Assembly: GCA_030762895.1 (NCBI GenBank)
Contig: CM061063.1
Coordinates: 55,011,196-55,075,195, forward strand
DNA: 64,000 bases
Source: Sophora flavescens
Taxonomy: Eukaryota; Streptophyta; Magnoliopsida; Fabales; Fabaceae
Direction: 5' to 3'
In this document: piece after piece, positions 54,514 to 64,000 of the stretch
Numbering within the stretch: the first letter of the stretch is position 1
Layout: the number at the start of each line of letters is the position of its first letter
Position numbers and translations under genes: made by a program
The notes under the pieces: model-generated
Told to the model about the DNA's origin: nothing
The model's input: only the letters and a program-made list of their open reading frames with translations
The model's database searches: none

Positions 54514-56394
54514 ACTAAGTAGAGAAATCTCATAAGTTTATTGCCTTTAAGGTTTTGGGTCAAATCCATTTATACGATTCTTAACCATGGAATTAAAAAT
54601 ATCATTTTGTGCTAGCGCTCCATTGAATACTAAAAATACTATCTTTAATAAATTAACTTATATCAGTAAAAAAAAAATGTAACGAATTTGAGCCCCTTAA
54701 GCAAGTCGTTTGGTAGGGGGGCTCGATGGTTAGAAGATATCAACCTTTTAGTGTACTTAGTACTTTGATAGATTAGTTTCCACAGTTGCATGTGAATGAT
54801 ATCCCGAGAAACCAAAAGTATCAATTAAGGTTTATAGATTAGGAAGCTTTTTCAATAAATTTGTTCAGACTTTAATCCCTTTCTTGAAAGTACAACTTTA
54901 CTTAGCAATCCACCTAATTATTATTTTTTCTTTCTCAAACACTCCTTTGTTTGTTTCTAATCACTTTGTTTTCAAGATAGTTTAAACTTTGACCCCGAGT
55001 TCTTCGGTGGGTTTGGACCGTAGACAAATTTGGTGGTTCAGTTTTATCAAGAAGTTGCCAACGAATCGCAATGCTTATTCATATACTTATCTAAAACTTT
55101 TTTTATTGTATAAAACAAAATTTACACGTCTTGCTTCCACCGATCATCGTATCCCATTCCAAGTGATAATTATTTGTATTTGTATGTGCATAAATAAATA
55201 ATAATAATAATATTAATATCGCAGGCCTTGATGCATCCAAGTGCATCCTACGGAAATATTCCACAAGTTTAATCCAAAACTTATGTATTTCTTGAGTTTA
55301 TTATTGTTAATCTTGTTCTAATTGGTATAATTATATATATGGATCCTCTGTAGTAAAACTTTCCGTTGGTACTCTTTTCAGCCAAATGCCAGTCCCTGGA
55401 TTAATATAACGATTGCGATATCTTTTTTCCTATAGTTTATATTTGACTAGAGGGAGGATGAAGGGAGACTTTTGCTGCAAATGATTGGGATCCTTATTTT
55501 TCAATATGACAATTTTATTTGCAATCAATCAAGAAATAGGTTTTACTTGGCTAGCTGTCAAATATTTATTAAATTTAATTAGAACTAAGTTTCTTTTTGT
55601 ATGAAGAAATAGAGTAAGGTTTCATATGAAATTATACAGTGTCATTTAATTCTGTCTAGCACACTTCCACTGTCGTCCACAAAAATAGTTCCAGTGACAA
55701 GCAAACGTGTGAGAGATGAGAAGCCTTGCAATGTTTGGATAAGACCAAAAATGTAAAATTGTAATGTTTCTTTTGTATTTAGGATGGATAATGTAAAAAT
55801 CGACAACAAAACAGTGAAAACACAAAGAGACCTGTTTTTTTCTCCATGTTTTTAACATAAAAGAATGTCATAAATCATAATCAAGGAATGGAGAAGTATA
55901 AAAATGGGAAGGCATCCCTTAAGGTGGCATAGAGAAAAGAACACAAATGGTCTCTTGCCCGAAACTATAACCTACAAATGACGTAGACTTTAGCCATTCC
56001 CTGAGGTTCAAGTTTCCTCATCATTTGGATATTACCCATTTCATCTTGCTTGACACACACGTAGACACACTCCCCCCTTTTTCTCCTACCATATGCATAT
56101 TTTTATGTAAGAAGAATTTAGAAACATCTCTTTTGCTTATCCAAGGTGCTCTATATGTCTGATGCACCCTCAAATTATAGTTGAACAAAAATGGTTAATT
56201 CATATCTCACAACTTGTGCCGGTTTCTAAGGAAACTGAACCTCTTTAGTCTATTTCTTCTTCTGCCATATATAGCCTTCACCTTTACAACAAAGATAGCT
56301 TGCATTTTTGGTTGTATGTAAAACAAAAGCAATATATTAGCCTCAAACCATAAAAGACTAGCTAATTACAGAAAACTTTTCATCCTCAACCACA
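54514..56394. other. Upstream region of the beta-glucosidase gene
   Basis: AT-rich intergenic DNA. TATATA at 56268-56273, about 125 bp before the ATG, is a plausible TATA box. No other coding feature seen. Confidence 0.5.
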
Positions 56395-59300
56395 ATGAGG
56401 ATTATTATTTTTTTGCACCTCATAGCCCAATTCATTGTGATTGTGAAGACAGAATCATTAAGCAGAGCAGATTTTCCAGAAGGGTTTATATTTGGAACTG
56501 CTTCTTCAGCTTACCAGGTATGTTCCATCCTAGTATTCAAATAAGTATTAATCTAATAAATAATAATGATTGGGTAGTGTAATGTTTTTTTGTTATATAG
56601 TTTGAGGGAGCTGTTGATGAAGGAAATAAAGGAGATAGCATATGGGACACTTTCTCAAAGATACCAGGTAGAGATGAAGTTTTAAGGATGAGAAAATAAG
56701 CAAACAATATGTCATTAAAATTAATACACAGAAAGGATGATTTTTAAGTTGCAGGGAAGTTTCTGATTTCTGGTTTTGCATTGTGTTGATAGGAAGAATT
56801 GTGGACTTCAGTAATGCAGACATGGCAGTGGATCAATATCACCGATTTCAGGTGAACTTGGACGATACATTTTTTACTTCAACTTTACTTTAGCTACGTC
56901 ACTTGCTCAATTTTATTTCTCTGCCTCAATTTAAAATGCCTTGGCCAATATTCTAATAGATTTGCTAATGTGGATTAAGATTAGCATGTAGTATAAACAA
57001 TTCAGAATGATAGCACCGCCATAGAAATAAGATATGAGAGAATATTAAGATGATGATGACAACGGTTCACCAACCTAGAGTAACAGAAAAGTCAAAGTGT
57101 AAAGGGATCACGTGCTATAAAGTTCCTGCATGTGAGAAGTTGCAAAATATATGTTCACTATGTCTATATATAATGCGGTAGATATTGCATTTTTGCTTCA
57201 TATAGAACACATCATTACTTTTTTAATTGACATCAAGATTTTATTAAAGTACTATATGTTGATGTGACTTCAACTTTTTGTTTTCTTTCTAATCATTTCA
57301 CATAAGTTTACTTAACATAATATAAACAGTTAAGTGAAGCTCCAGTAAAATTCCATTTTCTACAGAATGATATAAACTTGATGAAGGATTTGGGAATGGA
57401 TTCTTACAGATTTTCCATATCATGGACAAGAATTTTTCCAAGTAAGTTGCACTATTTTCATAACCTTTTATCTTAATGTGTAATTTGGTCAATTCTAAAG
57501 CTAACTGCATTTGTAATAACCTTAACAGACGGAACAGGGGAACCTAATTCAGAGGGAATACTATATTATAACAGCCTCATTGATGCTTTACTGGAAAAAG
57601 GTTACTCAACAATTTATTTGGGATTTTCATCTTAAATATAGCCAAAAAAAAAAATAGCATTAAAATTTTAGCTCTTCTCTCAAATCAGGAATCCAGCCTT
57701 TTGTAACTCTATATCATTGGGATCTTCCACAGATGCTTGAAGATAAATATGAAGGATGGCTAAGCACACAAATAATGTAAGTCACTCCAATGTTATAAGT
57801 CCTTTGAGATAAATGAGTGAGTTTCATATTCATTTCTATTCATTTACAGAAAAGATTTTGAGCATTATGCCTATACATGCTTCCAAGCTTTTGGAGACAG
57901 AGTTAAGCACTGGATTACCTTCAATGAACCTCATAACTTCGCCCTCCATGGTTATGATTTAGGCATTCAAGCACCAGGAAGATGTTCCCTTCTGGGTCAT
58001 GTTGTGTGTAAGAAGGGAAAATCATCCACTGAACCATACATTGTTGCTCATAACATTCTCTTATCCCACGCTGCGGCCTATCGAAGTTACCAACTACATT
58101 TCAAGGTTTCATACAGATCATCTTCACAACTCATACAAAAAATCAGTAAGCAGTGTATGAAGAAGGACATATTCTTCTGTAAACCTGGAATACACAGCTG
58201 TGTGCACTAAACCTATCAACAAGTGAACCACCATCATTTTATAATATAAAATACTTGTGTGACACAAAAGTTTACTTTAACTACTTAATGTTGAAGTGCA
58301 CACTTCTTGTGTACAACAGGTTTATACAATAACTTGTGGTAATGAAGTGCAGAATATCACAAGTTTTATTGTTTGATGGATAATACAGGAAAAGCAAGGC
58401 GGCCAAATAGGAATAGCACTGGATGCCATTTGGTATGAACCAATAAATGATCTTGATGAAGACAGAGATGCAGCAGCTAGAGCTATGGACTTTTCACTTG
58501 GTTGGTAAGTGCTAACCTTTCTTATTGCATAATGATTATGACAAAGTTAATAGCTTTTTGACTACTAAGAACTCATCTTCCACTAAAAAAGATGTGCAAC
58601 ACAAATGTGAATCAGGTTCCTTGACCCCCTTTTCTTTGGGAAATATCCTCTCTCAATGAAAAAACTTGTAGCTGAGAGATTACCAGAGATTTCTGATGCA
58701 ACCTCAAACTTGCTGGTAGGATCTTTGGATTTTGTTGGCATAAATCATTATACTTCATTATATACTCGTAACGACAGGACTCGGTTTCATAAACTGATTA
58801 TGCAAGATGCTTTATCTGATGATGCTGTCATTAAAACTGGTAAGTTGTTAATGCAAAGTTGTGTGACCCCTTTTACTTTCCTTCTACATCTTTGCCTTGA
58901 ACAAACATAACAGAAGCTGAATAGAATTTTATGATGTTTTCTATTGTCTTTCACCTAGCATATCGAAGAGGAGCTGCAATTGGAGAAAAGGTATGCTAAA
59001 AAAACCACCAAGGCTACAATTTACGGATTCGGAATATCTACGTTAAAAAAATCGTGCATTCTTGCATTAATACAGAGTTGGATTAATCATAGGCATTTTC
59101 AAACACTTTTTGTAATTGATCTAATGTACATTAATGCATGAATGTGTGGTATTTTGAATGCACCAAATCCATTTTCACAATTTATATTTACACTTTATGC
59201 TAAATCAATAATTCTTTTTTTCCAGGCGGCTTCACGTTGGCTGCATATTGTACCATGGGGTATAAGAAAGTTGGTAAAACATGTGAAGAGAAAATATGGG

Positions 59301-60002
59301 AATACCCCTATAATTATAACAGAGAATGGTGAGTAGTTTATGGTTGGAAAGCTAATTAACAAAAAAATAAATTGAGAGAAAACTAAATTCTACTTAATTG
59401 ATGTGTGAAATGTACAGTTTATATGTAATACTGCCACTTTCTGATGGCAGGAATGGATGATCCAAACAGACCCTTTATGACCTTAGAAAAGGCCTTAAAT
59501 GATGACAAGAGGATACAATACCATAGGGACTATCTCTCAAATCTATCTGCTGCTATAAGGTATTATTTCAAGTCAGGAATGATATTTGAACACATTTTCA
59601 GACATCAACATAGTATATTTATACTATCCCATATTTATTTATCATATTTTCTCTCTCCTAAACCTTTCAAAAGCTGCCAAAAGTTATATAATATACGGTG
59701 ATAAGAGATATGATGTCTGAAAATGTGTTCAAATATCATTTCTCATGAGATTACTTGCTTAGCTAGTAGCTACCTCAGTCCTGAATAGAATATGAATTTA
59801 ATGCAGGCAAGATGATTGCAATGTACGTGGCTACTTTGTGTGGTCATTGCTTGACAATTGGGAGTGGAACTTGGGCTATACTGTCCGCTTTGGACTCTAC
59901 TATGTGGATTTCAAGAATAACCTTACTAGGATACCAAAAGCTTCGGTGCAATGGTTCAAAAACATGCTTAGATTAGAAACAGAAAACATCAGCGATATTT
60001 AA
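56395..60002 (+). CDS. Beta-glucosidase, glycoside hydrolase family 1, BGLU40-like, 13 exons
   Basis: Exons: 56395-56517, 56601-56667, 56793-56851, 57366-57441, 57529-57600, 57689-57776, 57850-58105, 58389-58504, 58616-58839, 58959-58990, 59226-59328, 59451-59559 and 59807-60002. All have GT/AG borders and consistent phase, giving 506 residues, the usual GH1 size. An N-terminal hydrophobic signal peptide (RIIIFLHLIAQFIVIV) points to secretion or vacuole/apoplast. FIFGTASSAYQ opens the (beta/alpha)8 barrel; TFNEP holds the acid/base Glu and ITENG the nucleophile Glu (its codon pair spans the exon 11/12 junction). The protein resembles Arabidopsis BGLU40 in wording and exon number. It would hydrolyse beta-D-glucosides of unknown identity. 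No break was seen, so it looks functional. Confidence 0.95.
59573..59745. mobile_element. Foldback MITE in intron 12 of the beta-glucosidase gene
   Basis: A perfect 30-bp inverted repeat, 59578-59607 against 59711-59740, separated by about 103 bp. With one or two mismatches the arms extend to about 35 bp. No coding content. Confidence 0.7.
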
Positions 60003-60213
60003 ATTCCTTTGTCATATATCAAAAGCATTTTGTAACTGGAAAGTTATTTGAAAATCAATGAATGAAAGGAAATCAACAAAAGAGTGAAAATTGTAATGAT
60101 TCTTACAGCTTAAGCCGAAGAGAGAAAATAGTAGAGAGAAGAAAAAGCATAGATTCAGAACTATGTTGTCATAGAACAATAATCAATCAAATAATAACTT
60201 AATAATAACTTTG
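60003..60213. other. 3' flank of the beta-glucosidase gene
   Basis: Presumed 3' UTR and spacer; AATGAATGAAAGG near 60058 may serve as a poly(A) region. Confidence 0.4.
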
Positions 60214-60440
60214 CTCTATTTGGGTAAATTGCTTAATTAAATACTTATTCAATAAGTTTTTTTTTAAATAAGCTAACAACAACTTATTTTATAAGCTTAT
60301 CTGACAAGTTTATTGCAACAAGCAAAAATGAGCTTATATAAAGAATATAAACTATTTCATAGACTATTTGTATAAGTTTATTTTTATAAGCTATTATCGT
60401 AAGCTTAAATAAGCCCTATATAAACTCTCCCAAACACCCT
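60214..60440. mobile_element. MITE of the AAGCTTAT-rich family
   Basis: TATTTGGGTAAATTGCTTAATT at the left and CTCCCAAACACCC at the right, with internal ATAAGCTTAT motifs; same family as 61497-61820. Confidence 0.55.
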
Positions 60441-60569
60441 AAATTATATATAACAAGCATTTTTTCTTGCTACATGAGCGCATCTAAGAAGTTTTTCTTC
60501 ATTTCAAACCATTATACAAAATTACTCCAAGAATTTAAGTAATGACTTCGAAAAAATTAATAATATGAT

Positions 60570-61198
60570 TGTACTGGCCGAGGTTACTAACCCGGCCACC
60601 GAGCTCAAGTACCCGGCCCAGTCCGGAAATTAAGGATAATAAATCAAAGATCACTTAATTAAAGGAATAAGATATTGATATTAAATCCTGATATTATCTA
60701 AAATAACCTTACCTGGTTAAAAGAGATAATATCCCTTAAATTAAGGCATCATATCTCAAAAGAGATATCAAGAGACAAATCATATCTCAAAAGAGATATC
60801 AAGAGACAAATCAAATCTCTAAAAGATATTAAGAGATAAATCAGATCTCTAAGAGATAGAGGAATCCTATTATAAAAGGAGGAGTACCCCCTCATAAGGG
60901 ACTCACTTTTCACTGAACACAGGTGACTCTCTCTTAAGCGTATTAGAGAACCTAGTGTCGATCAAGAGACTATCAGAAAGTCCTTGCTCCCTAGTATTCG
61001 TCCGATACAAAATTGAGAGATCGAGATCACCACGGCCAAGAGTTGAATCAAGAACTACGTCCGACTTTGATTCCCTTCGGGATACGTAGGACCGGAATCA
61101 CTGAATTCTGTCAAGCCAAATCCTAAAACAACTCCAATATTCATCCTTGGTTTGACGTTCGCGACAGAGCTCCGGTCAACCGGATCTCGACAGGAACA
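60570..61198. mobile_element. Solo LTR, 629 bp
   Basis: Starts TGTACTGGCCGAGG, ends GACAGGAACA, flanked by a perfect 5-bp duplication ATGAT (60565-60569 and 61199-61203). It carries a TATA box (CTATTATAAAAGGAGG near 60870). The GC-richer 3' part looks like transcribed R/U5. Confidence 0.88.
60745..60860. repeat. Tandem array of about 31-bp units inside the solo LTR
   Basis: Units of the form ATATCTCAAAAGAGATATCA followed by AGAGACAAATC: two near-perfect and two more diverged copies, each containing the short palindrome ATATCTC.AA.GAGATAT, just upstream of the LTR's TATA box. Confidence 0.8.
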
Positions 61199-61496
61199 AT
61201 GATTTATAGCCACAATAGCCATAAAGTTAAATTTGGTTGGACTCGTTTCAAGTTTTTTATTTTTTATTTTTTACAAATCGTTTCAAGTTTTTAAATTGAC
61301 ATTAAATCAATTTCCATATCTCTAATAAATAATTTGATTGTTAAAAAAAAAGAAGATAATTTGATATGCCTCTATTAATTTTTTTTAAGCATTTATTTTT
61401 TCTAAGAAAAAGGCAATTGTTAAAAGGGTTTCTCACAATTAGGGGTGGGAGTAGATGAAGGTAAGTTATGCTTTATCTAAATAGACCTAAACATAG

Positions 61497-61820
61497 TGTG
61501 CGTTTGGGTAAACAACTTAATTAAGAGCTTATCACATAAGATCTTATCGCATGACAGCTTATGCCATAAGCGCTTAAAGAAAGAAAAAGAAAGAAATGGG
61601 CATGAGAGGATTCGAATAGTGAAAAACACGGAGAGGGTGTTTAGTGCATAAGCTCTTATGATAATTCCATAAGCTTCTCCCAGTGACTTATGAAAATAAG
61701 GCAAAAACTCCTTATGGGATGTCATAAGTTATTTTTATAAGCTCTGCCAAACACACTGCATAAGAGCTTATGTCATCAGATAAGTCAAAAGGAGCTTAAA
61801 TAAGCTCTTCCAAACGCCAC
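61497..61820. mobile_element. MITE of the GTGCGTTTGGGTAAAC-ended family
   Basis: Left GTGTGCGTTTGGGTAAACAA; right, reverse-complemented, GTGGCGTTTGGAAGAGCTTA. Many CTTATG/CATAAG motifs inside. The purine run AAAGAAAGAAAAAGAAAGAAA at about 61577 may be an added segment. Confidence 0.65.
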
Positions 61821-61973
61821 CACAGTGTCCGCCTAATTCCAACTTAAATAGATGAAGATAAGCTAGGTTTTATCGAAGTTTTTTTTTTATACTCTATTTG
61901 GTATGTTTATGAAAATATAAGAGATGTTCACCAAAAAAAATTGAAACTATACGAGACATTTGTCAATAAATGG

Positions 61974-62174
61974 TTTTTTTTTAACCATGTTATAGGTACG
62001 AAGTATCCACCATCGTTGGCAGTGACTAATCTCCGTTGGGGAACCTGTTGGGCACACAAGGTGGGTTCTCCCCTCCCAACCAGGTTTTCTCCACACACAA
62101 GAGTCGGGATTCGAACCCCTAACCACTTGCTTAAGGTATCCAGGTTCCTTACTACCTGGACCAATCACATGTTG
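61974..62174 (-). mobile_element. SINE with 12-bp target duplication
   Basis: GTCAATAAATGG occurs at 61962-61973 and 62175-62186. Minus-strand order: head TGATTGGTCCAGGTAGTAAG, box B GGGGTTCGAATCCCG, CTTGTGTGTGGAGAAAACC, GGTGGATACTTCGTACC, A-tail (T-run at 61974-61983). Best-preserved member of the family here. Confidence 0.9.
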
Positions 62175-62305
62175 GTCAATAAATGGTATTTTAAATAATT
62201 AAAAAGGAATATGAATAGAAAAATAGAAATACGAATAGACATTTGTCAATAAATGATATTTTAAATAATTAAAAAGTAATATGAATAGAAAAATAGAAAT
62301 ACGAA
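62175..62305. repeat. Tandem duplication, unit 70 bp
   Basis: GTCAATAAATG(G/A)TATTTT starts at 62175 and again at 62245; the following 55 bases are nearly identical. The SINE inserted at the start of the first unit. Confidence 0.85.
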
Positions 62306-62344
62306 TTGTGTCACCTTTAAGCCATGCAAAAATTACCAACATAT

Positions 62345-62510
62345 GGTTGGTCCGAGGGGTAACGGGTTCGAAATCCTTAAGCGAATGGAGAAAATATTGT
62401 TGGAAGGGGACAATCCTTAAATATCGTCCAAGACTCTCGATGGAGATTACTCACTCTTTACGACAATGTATACTTTATACCGATAAATAACATGGTTAAT
62501 AAAAAAAACA
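62345..62510 (+). mobile_element. SINE, diverged copy
   Basis: TGGTTGGTCCGAGGGGTAAC head, GGGTTCGAAATCC (box B) and a TATACTTTATACCGATAA tail region ending in AATAAAAAAAAC. Confidence 0.6.
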
Positions 62511-63123
62511 CAAAAAAAGTTGCTATTTAAAGTTTCAACAAATGAATGGGTATGGAAACTATTGTTCTTTGGGTTGTTAGAGCTGGCCCATATCCATATA
62601 CTCTCCAAAACAAACATGTTTTCATTTAAAAATTAAAATTAAAATTTTAAAAAATTCTGAATACATCTCTTCTAAATTCTAATGCATATTTTCTTATTAA
62701 CCAACATGCTTAGGAATTTAGGTTGAAATATTAAGCTCATTTTCATATGTAGCGCAGACCACCATTCTGACGTGGTCTCCACCAATCAGAAGGTGTTATT
62801 AGGTCCACTGACTCCGGCTTCCATTTTCACCGCCACCATCTCCGTACCATACCAACTATAAATCCTTCTTCAGAATCCAATTCTCGTTCCTTTCCTCACT
62901 TCATTATTCCCTTTCATCTTTCTTGTCCTCCTCACACCACACTCATCAAAACCCACAGACACACACAAAACATTCAAACACAACACCCAATCCTCTTTCC
63001 TTGTTTTCTGCAAAAAAGAAACTGAAACTTTGGAACGGAACACATTCGAATTCGATTGTCTCTTTGCGCCTGTGACGCTTCTTGCAACACCATATCATAT
63101 ACTGTCATTCCTCATCGCTCCCC
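62511..63123 (+). promoter_or_regulatory. Upstream region of the cap methyltransferase gene
   Basis: TATAAAT at 62857-62863 lies about 260 bp before the ATG. It is followed by a pyrimidine-rich, CACA-rich 5' leader (62880-63000), typical of plant 5' UTRs. A CCACCATTCTGACGTGGTCT block near 62760 includes an ACGTGG core. Confidence 0.55.
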
Positions 63124-64000
63124 ATGAAACGAGGGTACCGGGAATCACCTTCAACCTCTTCTGGTCCACCTCAATCCAAAGCTAGATATGATCCTCAAGG
63201 TAGCTTTTTTATGCTTTTTACACCACCCCATTTGTTCCCTTGTTTCCATTTCACTACCTTGAAGGTTGATTTTGGCGGTTTGTGGATCTGGGTTATGATG
63301 GTTTAGACTCTTTAGTCTTTAGGCTTCGTTTGGTTGATTATAAACCTATGGGAAGGTGGAATTCAAGTGTCGGAAGGGTAAAAAAGGGATAGTTTAGAGC
63401 TATTGCATTGGATGTTGCTGAATTAACACTTCAATTTAAATGAAAGTTCACATGAATTTTGTAATACTGGGTTTTGGTTGGGAAGTTAAGGTATAAGTAG
63501 AGGTTTTTTTACTTCTTGACTGTATAATGAATAGTCCAAGTTGCTAGCATGTGTGTTATTCTATCCTGTTACCATGCTTTTCTTGTGGAAATCTCATGGT
63601 TTTTATGCTTATTTTCATTTAATGCATTGTGTTTAGGTGATTCACATTTTCTGGAGGATGAAAGCACAAAGATTTTTGCTCGGAAAGTTGCTGATCATTA
63701 CAGTGCAAGATCCAACCAGACTCTGGAAGAACGGGAAGCTAGTCCAATAATTCATTTAAAGAAACTCAACAATTGGGTATGTGTTGTATTTTGTAATATA
63801 TGATTTGTTGCCACTAGAATATTATATGATTGTGTCAATTCTTCTATTTAACAGATTAAGAGCGTCTTAATTCAGCTTTACGCCCGTCGAGGAGATGCAG
63901 TTCTTGACCTCGCCTGTGGCAAGGTATTAATGATTTTTAGTTGTCGTTTATTATATATTATATATTATACTAAAAGTCATTCCCAGTTTCTTGGCTAAGC
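63124..64000 (+). CDS. mRNA cap guanine-N7 methyltransferase 1-like, 5' part
   Basis: Exons 63124-63199, 63637-63776 and 63855-63923 with GT/AG borders and consistent phase; the gene runs off the window. The first 95 residues read MKRGYRESPSTSSGPPQ..., DSHFLEDESTKIFARKVADH, REASPIIHLKKLNNWIKSVL and GDAVLDLACGK. The last is the SAM-binding glycine motif of the cap methyltransferase fold, and the whole matches plant cap methyltransferase 1 (Arabidopsis At3g20650 type). The enzyme methylates the GpppN cap of nuclear transcripts. The catalytic remainder lies to the right. Confidence 0.93.

Overview
The window is nuclear DNA of a flowering plant: AT-rich, genes with GT-AG introns, and many nested transposable elements. 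Three host genes fix this: a mitochondrial-type RRM protein gene (31043-38292, minus), a complete family GH1 beta-glucosidase gene (56395-60002, plus) and the start of an mRNA cap guanine-N7 methyltransferase gene (63124 to the window end, plus). The SINE and MITE types and a soymovirus-like viral insertion suggest a dicot, probably a legume; that placement is inference.

Left part (1-14775): a CACTA (En/Spm) DNA transposon in minus orientation, running off the left edge. It carries a Transposase_24/Ulp1-like gene, an internally truncated TNP2 transposase and a captured, broken fragment of a RAF-like (STY-type) protein kinase gene. Its right subterminal region is split by a 7.56 kb LTR retrotransposon (7110-14665) that codes only for Gag-protease and has a perfect 5-bp target duplication. 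A LINE RNase H relic and a Stowaway MITE follow.

16251-23975: a nearly complete endogenous pararetrovirus (Caulimoviridae, soymovirus-like organisation) on the minus strand. It has a coiled-coil ORF, coat protein, polymerase, viroplasmin/transactivator, an intergenic promoter with an as-1-like element and TATA box, an intact movement protein, a series of small ORFs and a tRNA-Met-type primer site. CP, Pol and TAV are broken by stops and frameshifts. This is the strongest candidate for an undescribed element.

23976-31042: intergenic DNA with SINEs, MITE-like repeats, a snRNA-promoter-like motif with a hairpin, and a diverged direct duplication.

31043-38292: the RRM gene. Its third intron holds a hAT transposon (31491-34852; 8-bp duplication) and an unrecognised two-exon gene fragment on the opposite strand.

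38293-56394: a graveyard of retroelements: a solo LTR (40462-41736), SINE pieces, a truncated Ty3/gypsy element (42094-47145) sitting inside a SINE, a degenerate Ty1/copia element (47668-52771), and MITEs.

56395-64000: beta-glucosidase gene (with a perfect 30-bp inverted repeat in intron 12), another solo LTR (60570-61198), MITEs, SINEs, and the 5' part of the cap methyltransferase gene. No rRNA gene, intact tRNA gene or CRISPR array was seen.
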